Assembly: GCF_000800015.1 (NCBI RefSeq)
Contig: NZ_JUGR01000001.1
Coordinates: 2,356,001-2,420,000 of the forward strand
Length of the DNA stretch: 64,000 nucleotides
Direction: 5' to 3'
Source of the DNA: Terriglobus sp. TAA 43
GTDB lineage: Bacteria > Acidobacteriota > Terriglobia > Terriglobales > Acidobacteriaceae
Shown: one piece after another, positions 1 to 9,258 of the stretch
How the letters are laid out: each line of letters begins with the position of its first letter
How positions within the stretch are numbered: position 1 is the first letter of the stretch
Made by a program: the position numbers and the translations under genes
The notes under the pieces: generated by a model
Seen by the model: only the letters and a program-made list of their open reading frames with translations
Database searches by the model: none
Told to the model about the DNA's origin: nothing

Positions 1-897
1 GGCGTCATCGACGGCAGCGGCGACATGTTCTGGGAACTCGCCCACACCCATCGCATCGCAGGCGACACCAGCGGTAGCGGCGGCTTCCCGCGCCCCATGC
101 TCCTCGACATCACAGAGTCGCAGCATCTGACCTTTGACCACATCACACTGCAGAACTCGCCCATGTACAACTTCACCTTCTTCTTCTGCGACGGCATCAA
201 GATCGACCACGCCATCATTCGCAACCCCGCCACCGGCGCGCCAAACACCGACGGCATCGACCCGTTCAGCTCAAAGAACATCGAGATCAGCAACGTCGAC
301 ATCGACACCGGCGACGACGACATCGCTCTCAAAAGCGGCCTCGTCGAGCGCGATCCCAAGATCGGCCCCGTGGAACACGTCTACATCCACGACAGCATCT
401 TCCGCCACGGCCACGGCCTCAGCGTGGGCAGCGAACTCGCCGGTGGCATCAACGACGTGCGCGTGGAAAACGTCACCATGGAACACACCGAAGCAGGCGT
501 CCGCATCAAGAGCAATCGCACCCGCGGCAATGACATCCACGACCTGCACTACAAGAACATCACCATGACCGGCGTAGGCCAGCCCATCCAGATCACCGAG
601 TACTACCCCAAGTGGCCCGCCGCAGGCACCGACACGGCAAAGCCCGTCGACGCACACACGCCGCGCTTCCACGACATCTCGCTCGAAGGCATCACCGCCA
701 CCGGAGCGAAGGACGCCATCATCATCGGCATCCCTGAAATGCCTATCCGCAACCTCACTCTGACCAACGTAAAGATCGAAAGCGAAAAGGGCCTTCAGAT
801 CCGCAACGCCGACGTCACGATGAAGAACGTCACCATCACACCCAAGTCAGGCGACCCCATCACCAAAGAAGAAGGCGCCAATATAACCCGTCGCTAA
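1..897 (+). CDS. Glycoside hydrolase family 28 (polygalacturonase-like), 5' end missing
   Basis: The reading frame is open from base 1, so the gene begins before the window and only the last 298 codons are seen. GH28 enzymes hydrolyse galacturonan or rhamnogalacturonan linkages by inversion on a right-handed beta-helix. Family marks are present in order: a GVIDGSGDMFW strand, NTDGID, GDDDIALKSG (catalytic Asp pair), GHGLSVGSE and VRIKSN. The many Asn/Val/Ile strand repeats fit beta-helix coils. Export cannot be judged because the N-terminus is absent. Substrate is not resolvable from motifs; an exo-acting GH28 is also possible. Confidence 0.92.
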   Translation, partial: GVIDGSGDMFWELAHTHRIAGDTSGSGGFPRPMLLDITESQHLTFDHITLQNSPMYNFTFFFCDGIKIDHAIIRNPATGAPNTDGIDPFSSKNIEISNVDIDTGDDDIALKSGLVERDPKIGPVEHVYIHDSIFRHGHGLSVGSELAGGINDVRVENVTMEHTEAGVRIKSNRTRGNDIHDLHYKNITMTGVGQPIQITEYYPKWPAAGTDTAKPVDAHTPRFHDISLEGITATGAKDAIIIGIPEMPIRNLTLTNVKIESEKGLQIRNADVTMKNVTITPKSGDPITKEEGANITRR

Positions 898-940
898 CCT
901 CGTCCGCGCATAGCCCGATATCCTTGAAACAGCGTTCTCC

Positions 941-1726
941 ATGCTGCACAAACGGCGTGGAGAACTCTGTTTCGGAGTCCCCATTCACGCCTCTCTTGCA
1001 TTCGTCCTGGCCATCGTTTTTGTGGCCACGCTGGTTCGGTCCACCTTTGGATTTGGCGAAGCTCTGATCGCAGTTCCTCTGCTGTCGTTTGTGATGCCGT
1101 TGCAGGTAGCTGCACCGCTGGCAGTACTGCTCTCCATCGCAGCCGCAGCTGTTGTCGTCGTTCAGGATTGGAAACACATTCATCTGAAAAGTGCTGTCGG
1201 ATTACTCGCAGCCACTGTCTTCGGCATTCCTATCGGCCTGTGGCTGCTGACCAATCCTCACCAGCAAATGGTGAAAGCATGTCTCGGCATTCTGATCATG
1301 CTGTTCTCGGCCTATTCGCTGTGGAACTCTGGCACATTTCATCTCAAACATGAGAATCGACCATTGCTTCTGCTCTCAGGATTTCTCGCAGGCATTCTCG
1401 GCGGCGCCTACGGCATGAACGGCCCACCGCTGGTCGTGTACGGCTCTCTCCGCAGATGGTCACCACAGCACTTCCGCGCAACCATCCATGCGTATTTTCT
1501 GCCTGCCAGCATTTTGGGAATGGTCGGCTACTGGAGCGCAGGCCTGTGGACACGCACTGTCACCAACGAATTCCTCTTCTCACTACCAGCAATGCTCCCC
1601 GCAGTCTTCGCAGGCCGAGCGCTCAATCGCCGCTTCTCCGGCACAGGATTCCTGAAGTACGTCTACGTCGGACTGATCCTCATCGGAGCAATCCTCTTTG
1701 TGGGAACAATCACTCACCGCATATAA
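941..1726 (+). CDS. TauE/SafE-family membrane permease
   Basis: A 261-aa polytopic membrane protein with about eight hydrophobic segments. The N-terminal STFGFGEALIAVPLL and the mid-protein GFLAGILGGAYGMNGPP elements are the two internally repeated signature regions of the TauE/SafE (DUF81) family, proposed to export sulfite, sulfoacetate or other organosulfur anions through the inner membrane. It starts 43 bases after the GH28 stop. No clear ribosome site precedes the ATG. The substrate is unknown: no sulfur genes lie beside it. Confidence 0.85.
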   Translation: MLHKRRGELCFGVPIHASLAFVLAIVFVATLVRSTFGFGEALIAVPLLSFVMPLQVAAPLAVLLSIAAAAVVVVQDWKHIHLKSAVGLLAATVFGIPIGLWLLTNPHQQMVKACLGILIMLFSAYSLWNSGTFHLKHENRPLLLLSGFLAGILGGAYGMNGPPLVVYGSLRRWSPQHFRATIHAYFLPASILGMVGYWSAGLWTRTVTNEFLFSLPAMLPAVFAGRALNRRFSGTGFLKYVYVGLILIGAILFVGTITHRI

Positions 1727-1762
1727 GACGGCGGCAGCAGACTTTGTGGGACACTGTTGGCC

Positions 1763-2479
1763 ATGGCCCACACTGCCCGCACACGCAAGCCGCCCTATGA
1801 TGTAGACGAGGCCGCCGCCGCTCTCTCCGCTGCCGATCCCAAGCTGGCGAAGGTCATCGCCAAGGCTGGGCCTCCGCGGCTGCGCATCGCAGGTTCGCAG
1901 AGTCCTTTTGAAGCGCTAACGGAAGCCATCATCTATCAGCAGCTCCACGGCAAAGCCGCGGCCAGCATCCACGCGCGCATGATCGCCAGCTTTGAAGACG
2001 TCTGTGGACTCGGCGTGCATCCTTCACCGGAACACCTGCTTGAATGCCCCACGATTCAACTTCGTTCGGCAGGCCTCTCAGCAAACAAAACGCTCGCCCT
2101 GCGCGACCTCGCGGCGAAGACACTCGACGGCACCGTGCCCACCCTGGCGAAGATCCGCCGCATGTCCGACGAAGACATCATCGAACACCTCACACAGGTG
2201 CGCGGCATCGGCAAATGGACCGTGGAGATGATGCTCATCTTCCGCCTCGGACGACCGGACGTTCTCCCCGTCGACGACTACGGCGTACGCAAGGGCTTCG
2301 CGCTCACGTTCGGTAAACTGAAGCCCACCGACAAAGTCACGAACGCAGACCTGCCCAAGCCCGCCGAGATGATCAAGCGCGGCGAACGCTGGCGTCCGTG
2401 GCGCTCCATCGCAACCTGGTACCTGTACCGTGCCTGCGACCTGGCCAAGCCGGACGCAGCATCCAAACAACCCGAATAA
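1763..2479 (+). CDS. DNA-3-methyladenine glycosylase II-like (HhH-GPD)
   Basis: A 238-aa base-excision repair glycosylase of the AlkA type, removing alkylated purines from DNA. It carries the HhH-GPD core: EAIIYQQLHGKAA early, the hairpin VRGIGKWTVEM, and LPVDDYGVRKGF holding the expected catalytic Asp. It lacks an AlkA N-terminal beta-domain and a C-terminal Fe-S Cys cluster, so it resembles the short AlkA-like enzymes. The frame also has a TTG two codons upstream (1757); the ATG at 1763 is preferred. It converges on the next gene with one base between stops. Confidence 0.88.
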   Translation: MAHTARTRKPPYDVDEAAAALSAADPKLAKVIAKAGPPRLRIAGSQSPFEALTEAIIYQQLHGKAAASIHARMIASFEDVCGLGVHPSPEHLLECPTIQLRSAGLSANKTLALRDLAAKTLDGTVPTLAKIRRMSDEDIIEHLTQVRGIGKWTVEMMLIFRLGRPDVLPVDDYGVRKGFALTFGKLKPTDKVTNADLPKPAEMIKRGERWRPWRSIATWYLYRACDLAKPDAASKQPE

Positions 2480-2480
2480 C

Positions 2481-3881
2481 CTATGCGTGCAACACGGGCT
2501 TTTGCCCAAACAGAACCGTCAGTCCTTCGGCCATAGTGGGATGCGGCAACACAGCATCTCGAATCGCCGTGTACGGCGCACCGGTCCGCATCGCAAGCTC
2601 CACCACGCCAAGAATCTCGCCGGCTTCCACACCCACCGCGGTGAACCCAAGAATGCTGTCATTCTCCGCGTGCAGCAGAGCCTTCAGGAATCCCGTCTCC
2701 TCGCTCAACGTGCGCGTGCGCAACACCGCCGCCATGGGAATCTTCACCAGCCGATACGGAATGCCCTGCTGCCGGGCCTCGCTTTCACTCAATCCAACGC
2801 GTGCAAACTCAGGGTCAGTAAACAACGCAAAAGGCATCAGTCGAGCACGCGTGCTGCGGCTTCCGCCACGAAGGTTATCGCGAACAATGCGGAAATCATC
2901 AAACGCAGCATGCGTAAACTGCGGGCTTCCCGCACAATCACCCACAGCCCATGTGTTCTCCGCAGTGGTTTCCAACCGATCGTTCACGCGGATAAACCCG
3001 CGCTCCGTTAGCTCAACACCTGCAGCCTCCAGGCCAATACCGGCATTGTTCGGCGTCCTGCCCGCAGACGCTAACAGGTGCGATCCCGTAATCAAAAACG
3101 GAATACCATCACGCAGCCCATAGAGCGATACTTCCCCACCACTTCGGCCTTCCACACGCTGCAATTCCACGCCTGTCAGCACATCGATGCCTTCGCGCTG
3201 ACACATCGCCGTCAATTCCGCCACCGCATCGTCATCTTCACGCGGCAACACACGATGATTCCGCTCCACGATCGTGACGCGCGCTCCAAATCGACGCATC
3301 GCCTGCGCCATCTCCAACCCGATGTATCCGCCACCCAAAACCAGCAGATGATCCGGCACCACGTCCAGCTCCAACGCTTCAATGTGGGTCATCGGCGCAG
3401 CTTCCTTCATGCCAGGCAGATCGGGAATCGTTGCACGACTTCCGGTGCTGATGATCACTTTCGCGCCACGCAGCGTACGGCTGCCACCATCGTTCATCGC
3501 AACCTGCAACGTACGTGGTGCCACAAACGTGCCCTGCCCCAGCACCAGTTCCGTTCCGCTGGCGGCGTAGCGCTTCTCGTGAACCTGCACCAGCGCATCC
3601 ACCATGCGACGCTTGCGCGCTCGCACACCCTCCATATCCACACGTACTTCACCCGCAGACAAACCAAACTCTGCGGAGCGTCGCATCAGCGATGCGACCT
3701 TCGCACTGTGAATCACATTCTTCGTGGGCAGGCAGGCAATGTTTGGGCACGATCCGCCAATCCATCGGCGCTCCACCATTGCAGTGCGCATCCCACTCTC
3801 CGCCAACGTCCATGCAAGGTATTTACCAGCCTCGCCACTACCCAGCACAACAACATCAAACTCTTCAATCAAAGCCGGCAC
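2481..3881 (-). CDS. FAD-dependent pyridine nucleotide-disulfide oxidoreductase
   Basis: A 466-aa flavoprotein of the lipoamide dehydrogenase/glutathione reductase/mercuric reductase family. Seen in order: FAD-binding VVLGSGEAGKYLAW, the redox-active pair in GGSCPNIACLPTKN, the NAD(P)-binding VLGGGYIGLEMAQ, the second FAD motif WAVGDCAGS, and a C-terminal dimer segment with VLPHPTMAE, whose His usually acts as the base. There is no N-terminal heavy-metal domain and no C-terminal Cys pair, so the common label 'mercuric reductase' is not supported. Start is GTG at 3881. Substrate unknown. Confidence 0.88.
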   Translation of the reverse strand: MPALIEEFDVVVLGSGEAGKYLAWTLAESGMRTAMVERRWIGGSCPNIACLPTKNVIHSAKVASLMRRSAEFGLSAGEVRVDMEGVRARKRRMVDALVQVHEKRYAASGTELVLGQGTFVAPRTLQVAMNDGGSRTLRGAKVIISTGSRATIPDLPGMKEAAPMTHIEALELDVVPDHLLVLGGGYIGLEMAQAMRRFGARVTIVERNHRVLPREDDDAVAELTAMCQREGIDVLTGVELQRVEGRSGGEVSLYGLRDGIPFLITGSHLLASAGRTPNNAGIGLEAAGVELTERGFIRVNDRLETTAENTWAVGDCAGSPQFTHAAFDDFRIVRDNLRGGSRSTRARLMPFALFTDPEFARVGLSESEARQQGIPYRLVKIPMAAVLRTRTLSEETGFLKALLHAENDSILGFTAVGVEAGEILGVVELAMRTGAPYTAIRDAVLPHPTMAEGLTVLFGQKPVLHA

Positions 3882-3964
3882 CTCAGACCCATGAAATTAT
3901 GACCAAGACTATTGGAGACTCGACGACACACGGTTAAAAGGCGCACACTAAGAACACAAACGCC

Positions 3965-4132
3965 ATGGGATTCCTTCTGCTGATCGCACGCTCGTTCATC
4001 AACACTTTCGGAATCACCCAGCCCGGCCCCGAAGGCGAACGCCGCGCCGCTTACTTTATTGGCGGGCTGCTGGCACTCATCGTGGTGGGCATGATCATTG
4101 CGCTCGCTGGATTCCTTAAGCTGCGCGGTTAA
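3965..4132 (+). CDS. Small membrane protein, 55 aa
   Basis: An ATG frame of 55 codons encodes an N-terminal hydrophobic stretch (MGFLLLIARSFI), a short charged linker (PGPEGERRAAYF) and one strong membrane helix (GGLLALIVVGMIIALAGFL) ending in KLRG. It sits alone on the plus strand between two minus-strand genes, 83 bases from the flavoprotein start, so it would need its own promoter. No strong ribosome site is visible. The amino-acid pattern is that of a real membrane micro-protein, but no family is recognised. Confidence 0.55.
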   Translation: MGFLLLIARSFINTFGITQPGPEGERRAAYFIGGLLALIVVGMIIALAGFLKLRG

Positions 4133-4140
4133 GGCCTCGT

Positions 4141-4884
4141 TCAGTGCTGCGCTACGTTCTGTGGCGCCGGAATATCAATCACCTGGTACGCGCGCGGCAG
4201 GTTGAATAGCGAAGCATCCGGCTCCGTCTGATCAATCTTCTCCACATTAAAATTCTCCGCACCGCCGCGCGGCTCAAACCGCTTCACCACCAGGTTGATC
4301 CCCAACCATGGCGAATACCAGAACTCCTTCACCGTGGGTTCCGCGCCACCCAGCCATCCAGACGTGCGAATCTCGCGCATACCCGTCACCTGCAGATCGT
4401 CCATCGTGTTGGTTCCCAGTGACTCACGCGTAATCTTCGTGCCATTCGGCAACGTCTGCGTCGCGGGCAACTGCGGCTCATTAGCGGTCTGACTTAAATT
4501 CTCGTGATACACCATGCACTGCCGCGTTTGCGTGCGACACACCGTAACGGTCTTCATCGAAGGATCGTAGTAATCCATCTCGTTCACCATCGTGGCGCGC
4601 GTGTTGCCATCCGGTGTAAACAGACGACGCTCCTGAAAGACACGTCCCGTGCTATCGCGTGCAATGGTGCGGCGATTGTAGATAGTCGTCTCGGTGCCGT
4701 CTTCCAACCGCCGCTTCCACGAAGTCGCCACCTGCGCACGAAACGGCGCACCAGCCTTCGTGGGCACATCAATGCTCTGAATCATCTCGCGCGTACCGCC
4801 GTCGGGAGCATGTTGCATCTGCGCCCCGGCTCCCACCGCCAGCACTGCAAAACTCACCGAACACAGCCACGATAAACGCCGCAT
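4141..4884 (-). CDS. Secreted protein of unknown function
   Basis: A 247-aa protein starting at the ATG at 4884, where GAGGTGTGGAG precedes the codon; upstream in-frame codons add only an implausible Arg/Trp-rich leader. The start gives a signal peptide (MRRLSWLCSVSFAVLAVGAGA). The mature part is polar with two Cys near the middle (VCRTQTRQC) and a repeated beta-strand feel. No family is recognised. It lies 92 bases downstream of the DUF2059 gene on the same strand and may be co-transcribed with it. Confidence 0.75.
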   Translation of the reverse strand: MRRLSWLCSVSFAVLAVGAGAQMQHAPDGGTREMIQSIDVPTKAGAPFRAQVATSWKRRLEDGTETTIYNRRTIARDSTGRVFQERRLFTPDGNTRATMVNEMDYYDPSMKTVTVCRTQTRQCMVYHENLSQTANEPQLPATQTLPNGTKITRESLGTNTMDDLQVTGMREIRTSGWLGGAEPTVKEFWYSPWLGINLVVKRFEPRGGAENFNVEKIDQTEPDASLFNLPRAYQVIDIPAPQNVAQH

Positions 4885-4976
4885 CTCCACACCTCGCAGG
4901 CGAAGTCTAAGACGGCCCCAGCAAAAGCGCCACAACAATCGCTGTGGTTGCATTCGTCATCTCGCGTCAGTGCGCG

Positions 4977-5495
4977 CTACTTCTGTTTTGCAGCAGCGCT
5001 CTTCGCCATCTTTGCGGCAAAGTCCTCAAACGCGGCCTGCATCTTCGGTTGCACAGCCGTCAGTTGTGCCTGCGCAATGGCCTGCGACTTCGAAACCAAC
5101 TCCGGCTGCTTCGCCACCATCGCGCGCCCGGCATCCGTGCGATAGAAGGCCAGCATGCCATCGATCGTCGTCTCGTCATAGGTAGCCGCGTATAGATCTA
5201 GATATTGCGGCTTCAGCTTGTTCCACTGAATAGCATCACGCACCATGGCAGTGAGCTGATCCATGAACGCATCAATCTGCTTCTGATCATCCGGACCAAT
5301 TGTCTGCCCGGCCAGAAGCTGCGGCATGATCTGCTTCATCTGCCCCGTCTGCTGATCCGCAAGCCGACTCAGAGTCTGCTCCATGTTCATCAGCGTAAAC
5401 ATTTCGTCAATCTTGGCGCGCTTCGAAGCATCATCCGCAAACGACACACGGCACATGCACAGCACTAACGCTGCAACACAAACAATCTTCTTCAT
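4977..5495 (-). CDS. DUF2059 domain secreted protein
   Basis: A 172-aa protein with a signal peptide (MKKIVCVAALVLCMCRVSFA). The alpha-helical body with YAATYDETTIDGMLAFYRTDAGRAM matches DUF2059, a periplasmic family of unknown biochemical role. The ATG at 5495 is chosen because GAGGTTGAGG lies just upstream and it opens the signal peptide; another in-frame start lies four codons earlier at 5507. The gene follows the OPT transporter by 8 bases on the same strand, so they form a likely operon. Confidence 0.85.
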   Translation of the reverse strand: MKKIVCVAALVLCMCRVSFADDASKRAKIDEMFTLMNMEQTLSRLADQQTGQMKQIMPQLLAGQTIGPDDQKQIDAFMDQLTAMVRDAIQWNKLKPQYLDLYAATYDETTIDGMLAFYRTDAGRAMVAKQPELVSKSQAIAQAQLTAVQPKMQAAFEDFAAKMAKSAAAKQK

Positions 5496-5503
5496 CCTCA
5501 ACC

Positions 5504-7882
5504 TCACTTCGTATCCAGCGGCTTACGTGCAAAGTAATAAAGCGAAAACGCCAACAGCCCAAACATCACGATCGCCACCGGATCATGATCCAACGGGTTC
5601 CCATGCGAAAAGCGCCACAACTGCCAGTGCCCACCACGCTCCTCTGAGAAGCTCTCCATCGCAGCGACAGCTACGCCGATCAAACCAGTGATTCCACCAG
5701 CGGCAATCAGCCCCGAAGCAAACAGCGAACCCGGACTGATCTCCTCGTTATCAAGGTCAGTCAACGGCTCATTGCCCGTCAGTTCCGCCTGCTCGGCATC
5801 GGTCAGACGCACCTCGCCGCGCAACAATTCGTCTTCTGTCAGCACAGCAACGACAGCGCCTTCAGGAGCAGCGGCCAAGGCCTCAGCCGCAAGCTGCATA
5901 CGGATAGCTCGATCCCGCGCACGCGCCTTTGCAATCGCAGCATCGGCCATCCAGCGCACCATACTGCCGACGAAAATCGCCAGCGTCGTCGCAATCGAAA
6001 GGTACGCACCCACCGCAAGTGTCAGCGATCGTACCCCCAACAACTCCACCGCCAACACCAACGCAACACCCAACAAAACCAGCGACCAAGGCAGCTTGCG
6101 GCTCAGAATGCCGTTGATCACAGTCGCCATCAACCGGCCCTGCGGCGCGGCCACCTTCTCGCTGCCAATACCCTGCACCCACTGAATCTCAAGCTTGCCC
6201 GTATCGCGATTCAGCAGATACTTGCCGTCCTCCAACTGCGCCGAACCAATCGCGTTGATCAGTTCATAGCGCGTAGCATCGTTAATCTCCTGCTTCGCAC
6301 CGCTGTTCTTCGGATCGACCACGCTGATGTGCGGACGCGGAAACGTCCCCTTGTCCTGCAAACCTTCCGGCAGCGACGACAGAGTCACCGCCATCGGCGT
6401 CGCCATGGGGCGGAAACTTTCAAACGCCTTGTTCATCGCACTCAGCGTAATGCCAATGACAAACGTGCTCACCACCACGCCAATCATCACGGCAAGCTGT
6501 GTCTTCCACGGTGTTGCGCCGATGATGTAACCCGTCTTCAAATCCTGCGCCGTATCGCCCGCATTGCTCGCGGCAATACACACCACACCACCCACCGTAA
6601 TCGCCAGCGCACCGAACGCTGGCGCTGTCCATCCCTGCACCAGGAAGATCGCCGCTGTTGCCATCAGCGTGGCAATCGTCATGCCGCTCACCGGCGACGC
6701 AGACGAACCCACAATGCCCACAATGCGCGCGCTCACCGTAACAAACAAAAATCCAAAGACCACAATCAGCAACGCAGCCGCAAGGTTCGCCCACAGCCCC
6801 ACCTGCGCACCCGGCACCGGCTTGAAGTACAGGAACGCCCACATGATGAGCACCAACAGTACCGAACCGCCGTAGACGAAACTGTTCGGCAGATCGCGCG
6901 AAGTGCGTGCCTTCACCTCTGCGCCGGCTGACTTCTTCGCCTTCAGCGACCCCATCAGTGCGCTCGCAATCGTCGGCAGCGTACGCAGCAACGTGAGGCA
7001 TCCCGCAGCAGCCACCGCGCCCGCGCCCATCGGACGGATATAAGTGCGCCACAGATCGCTGGGACTCATGTCATGAATGGGCACAGTGCCCGGATACAGC
7101 GGCCCCGTCAGGTGCGATCCAAAGAAGTAAATCGCCGGCATCAACACAAGCCAACTGAAAACACCACCCGCCAGCATGATGCCCGCAACGCGCGGCCCAA
7201 TGATGTAGCCAACGCCGAGATATTCCGAAGTGGCATCCGCGCGAATCGACCCGCCCTTCAGCAGATGCTGCGGTCCCATATCAAAGTCGTAAGTCGGCGT
7301 GCCGGGCCAAAGACGGAACAGGTTTTCGTTCTGGAACAGCGTGTAGAGCGAACCCAGCCCCATGCCCAGAAAAATGCGCGACGCAAATGATCCGCCGCGC
7401 TCACCCGCAATCAACACATCTGCGCATGCCGTGCCTTCCGGATACAACAGCGTGCCATGCTCTTCCACAATCAACTGTCGTCGCAGCGGAATCATGAACA
7501 GGACGCCGATCCATCCGCCGAACAGCGCCAGCGCAAAGATGCGGGCATACTCCAGATCAAAACCCAGGAAGATCAGCGCGGGCAGCGTGAAAATCACGCC
7601 CGAAGCAATCGACTGCCCAGCATTGCCCGTCGTCTGAACAATGTTGTTTTCCAAAATCGACGCTCGCCCCAGCACCCGCAGGATCGAAATCGACAGCACC
7701 GAAATCGGAATCGAAGCCGCAACCGTCAGTCCGGCCTTCAACCCCACATAAACCGTCACCGCGCCAAACAGAATGCCGAACAACGCGCCAATCACAATGG
7801 CGCGAACGGTCAATTCCGGACGCGACTCCTCAGCAGGAACAAACGGTTTGAAGGCAGGCGGGGGCGTGCTGATAGTGGCCAT
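5504..7882 (-). CDS. OPT-family oligopeptide transporter
   Basis: A 792-aa inner-membrane transporter with about 15 hydrophobic segments. The start ELTVRAIVIGALFGILFGAV, then TVYVGLKAGLTVAASIP and NIVQTTGNAGQSIASG are typical of bacterial OPT proteins, which import peptides or metal-peptide conjugates with protons. A long soluble loop (about residues 505-575) and a cytosolic loop (about 655-710) interrupt the helices. A strong ribosome site (GAGGGAGATTC) precedes ATG 7882. Peptide versus metallophore substrate cannot be told from sequence. Confidence 0.9.
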   Translation of the reverse strand: MATISTPPPAFKPFVPAEESRPELTVRAIVIGALFGILFGAVTVYVGLKAGLTVAASIPISVLSISILRVLGRASILENNIVQTTGNAGQSIASGVIFTLPALIFLGFDLEYARIFALALFGGWIGVLFMIPLRRQLIVEEHGTLLYPEGTACADVLIAGERGGSFASRIFLGMGLGSLYTLFQNENLFRLWPGTPTYDFDMGPQHLLKGGSIRADATSEYLGVGYIIGPRVAGIMLAGGVFSWLVLMPAIYFFGSHLTGPLYPGTVPIHDMSPSDLWRTYIRPMGAGAVAAAGCLTLLRTLPTIASALMGSLKAKKSAGAEVKARTSRDLPNSFVYGGSVLLVLIMWAFLYFKPVPGAQVGLWANLAAALLIVVFGFLFVTVSARIVGIVGSSASPVSGMTIATLMATAAIFLVQGWTAPAFGALAITVGGVVCIAASNAGDTAQDLKTGYIIGATPWKTQLAVMIGVVVSTFVIGITLSAMNKAFESFRPMATPMAVTLSSLPEGLQDKGTFPRPHISVVDPKNSGAKQEINDATRYELINAIGSAQLEDGKYLLNRDTGKLEIQWVQGIGSEKVAAPQGRLMATVINGILSRKLPWSLVLLGVALVLAVELLGVRSLTLAVGAYLSIATTLAIFVGSMVRWMADAAIAKARARDRAIRMQLAAEALAAAPEGAVVAVLTEDELLRGEVRLTDAEQAELTGNEPLTDLDNEEISPGSLFASGLIAAGGITGLIGVAVAAMESFSEERGGHWQLWRFSHGNPLDHDPVAIVMFGLLAFSLYYFARKPLDTK

Positions 7883-7955
7883 GAATCTCCCTCTCCGTCA
7901 CAGGACAGAGTGCTGCGAGTGTAGCAAGGAGAACGCTCTTTCGGGAGGCGGCAGT

Positions 7956-8300
7956 TTAGCCCGGAGGCCACGTCATGGAACGGCCACCCAGAACATGCAG
8001 ATGCAAATGGTCCACCGTCTGGCCGCCATCTGCGCCGGTGTTTGTCACCACGCGAAATCCCTTCGCCAGCCCCTCCTGCTCCGCCACCTTCGCGGCAACC
8101 AGCAGAAGATGCCCCAGCAGCGCCTCATGCGTCTCCACGGCATGCGCGGTAGAGGCAATATGCTCCTTCGGAATCACCAGCACATGCGTCGGCGCAACGG
8201 GATGCAGATCACGAAACGCAAAAACGCGATCGTCCTCAAACACTTTCGTGGAAGGAATGGTCCCCGCGGCAATGCGGCAGAAGATGCAGTCAGCAGCCAT
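7956..8300 (-). CDS. HIT family nucleotide hydrolase (HinT-like)
   Basis: A 114-aa histidine-triad protein. CIFCRIAAGTIPS opens the fold with a Cys pair, THVLVIPKEHI follows, and the catalytic triad HLHLHVLGG lies near the C-terminus. HinT-like proteins hydrolyse purine nucleoside phosphoramidates. The length matches the family. A TTG two codons upstream (8306) is an alternative start; neither has a clear ribosome site. It follows the DUF3108 gene by 69 bases on the same strand. Confidence 0.93.
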   Translation of the reverse strand: MAADCIFCRIAAGTIPSTKVFEDDRVFAFRDLHPVAPTHVLVIPKEHIASTAHAVETHEALLGHLLLVAAKVAEQEGLAKGFRVVTNTGADGGQTVDHLHLHVLGGRSMTWPPG

Positions 8301-8369
8301 ACGCAACAGTGTAGAGGAAACAACTAGGACGGCTCTACGGCGCGAAGGAGTCGAGAACGATACGAAGCA

Positions 8370-9227
8370 CTACTGAACGGATTGCAGATGGAACGTGATC
8401 GTTCCCCACAGCATCTTCGCGCGAATCTGCACAGGCAAGTGCCGCGCATCATCCGAATACCAGATCGTAATCGTCCCGCGATTCTTCACCACGCCGGCAT
8501 CCGCCGTGGGCTGCACACGAATCGTGGTGAACGTACCCGCGGGCGTCTTCACATCCTCGCGAGCCTCCACCTTAATCGTCACGGCAACTGTGCGCACTGC
8601 ATCCGCCAACGGCAGCTTGAAGTCTTGCCCCACCGTCAGCTTCTGCGATCCCACATAAAAAATGCCCGACAACGCATCTGTCACGCACGCGGGAATCTGT
8701 CCCTGCTGCGTCTTCGTGGTGTTCCTCACCACATTGCGTTCGGTCAGCACCTGCGTTCCCAACACCGGCTGCCCACCCTCAACGGGCGCAGGAGCAGTGG
8801 CTCCCGGCGTGAACACCAGGTCGCTGTTCACCTTGCGGCGGCCTTCCTGCGTCTGCTTGCTGAACCCCGCAGAGCAACCCGTCGCCATGTTGAAGCTCGA
8901 CTGGAAACGATCAATCACCTGGTAGATCATGTTGGTCGCGCCAACCGTATCAGCGCTGGCCTGCACCTTCATCAGCGGCCCTGCCTGATCCAGTTGAAAC
9001 ACCGCGCGTCCAGCGGTAAACACGCGCCAGTCCACGGTAAATGTCAGCGTCTGATGTTGCGGAAACACATAGCCCTGCACGGGAGGCGTCATCAGCGGAG
9101 CCTGCGCTGGCGGCACGCCTTCCTTGTCGCCCGTAAACGGCAATGAGAACTTCTGCGCCACCGCAGGCAGCGAAATCAGGGCTGGCAAGCATGCCATCGC
9201 CAGAAGGGCATTCCGAAACCGATTCAA
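8370..9227 (-). CDS. DUF3108 domain exported protein
   Basis: A 285-aa protein with a signal peptide ending at AVAQ, a Pro-rich linker, and a body matching DUF3108: LTFTVDWRVFTAGRAVFQ, IYQVIDRFQSSFN and a C-terminal IRVQPTADAG with TIWYSDDARHLPV. The family is periplasmic or envelope-associated and of unknown function. The start is TTG at 9227, the first usable codon in the frame, and it gives a well-formed signal peptide. It sits downstream of the lipid A/Kdo gene run on the same strand, which suggests an envelope role. Confidence 0.85.
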   Translation of the reverse strand: MNRFRNALLAMACLPALISLPAVAQKFSLPFTGDKEGVPPAQAPLMTPPVQGYVFPQHQTLTFTVDWRVFTAGRAVFQLDQAGPLMKVQASADTVGATNMIYQVIDRFQSSFNMATGCSAGFSKQTQEGRRKVNSDLVFTPGATAPAPVEGGQPVLGTQVLTERNVVRNTTKTQQGQIPACVTDALSGIFYVGSQKLTVGQDFKLPLADAVRTVAVTIKVEAREDVKTPAGTFTTIRVQPTADAGVVKNRGTITIWYSDDARHLPVQIRAKMLWGTITFHLQSVQ

Positions 9228-9258
9228 CCCGAAGTAGCCCCTCTCGTGAACTCAGACC

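Noticed and set aside
2481-3881. Mercuric reductase (merA)
   Set aside because: No N-terminal metal-binding domain, no C-terminal Cys pair, no mer genes nearby; only the general flavoprotein fold is supported.
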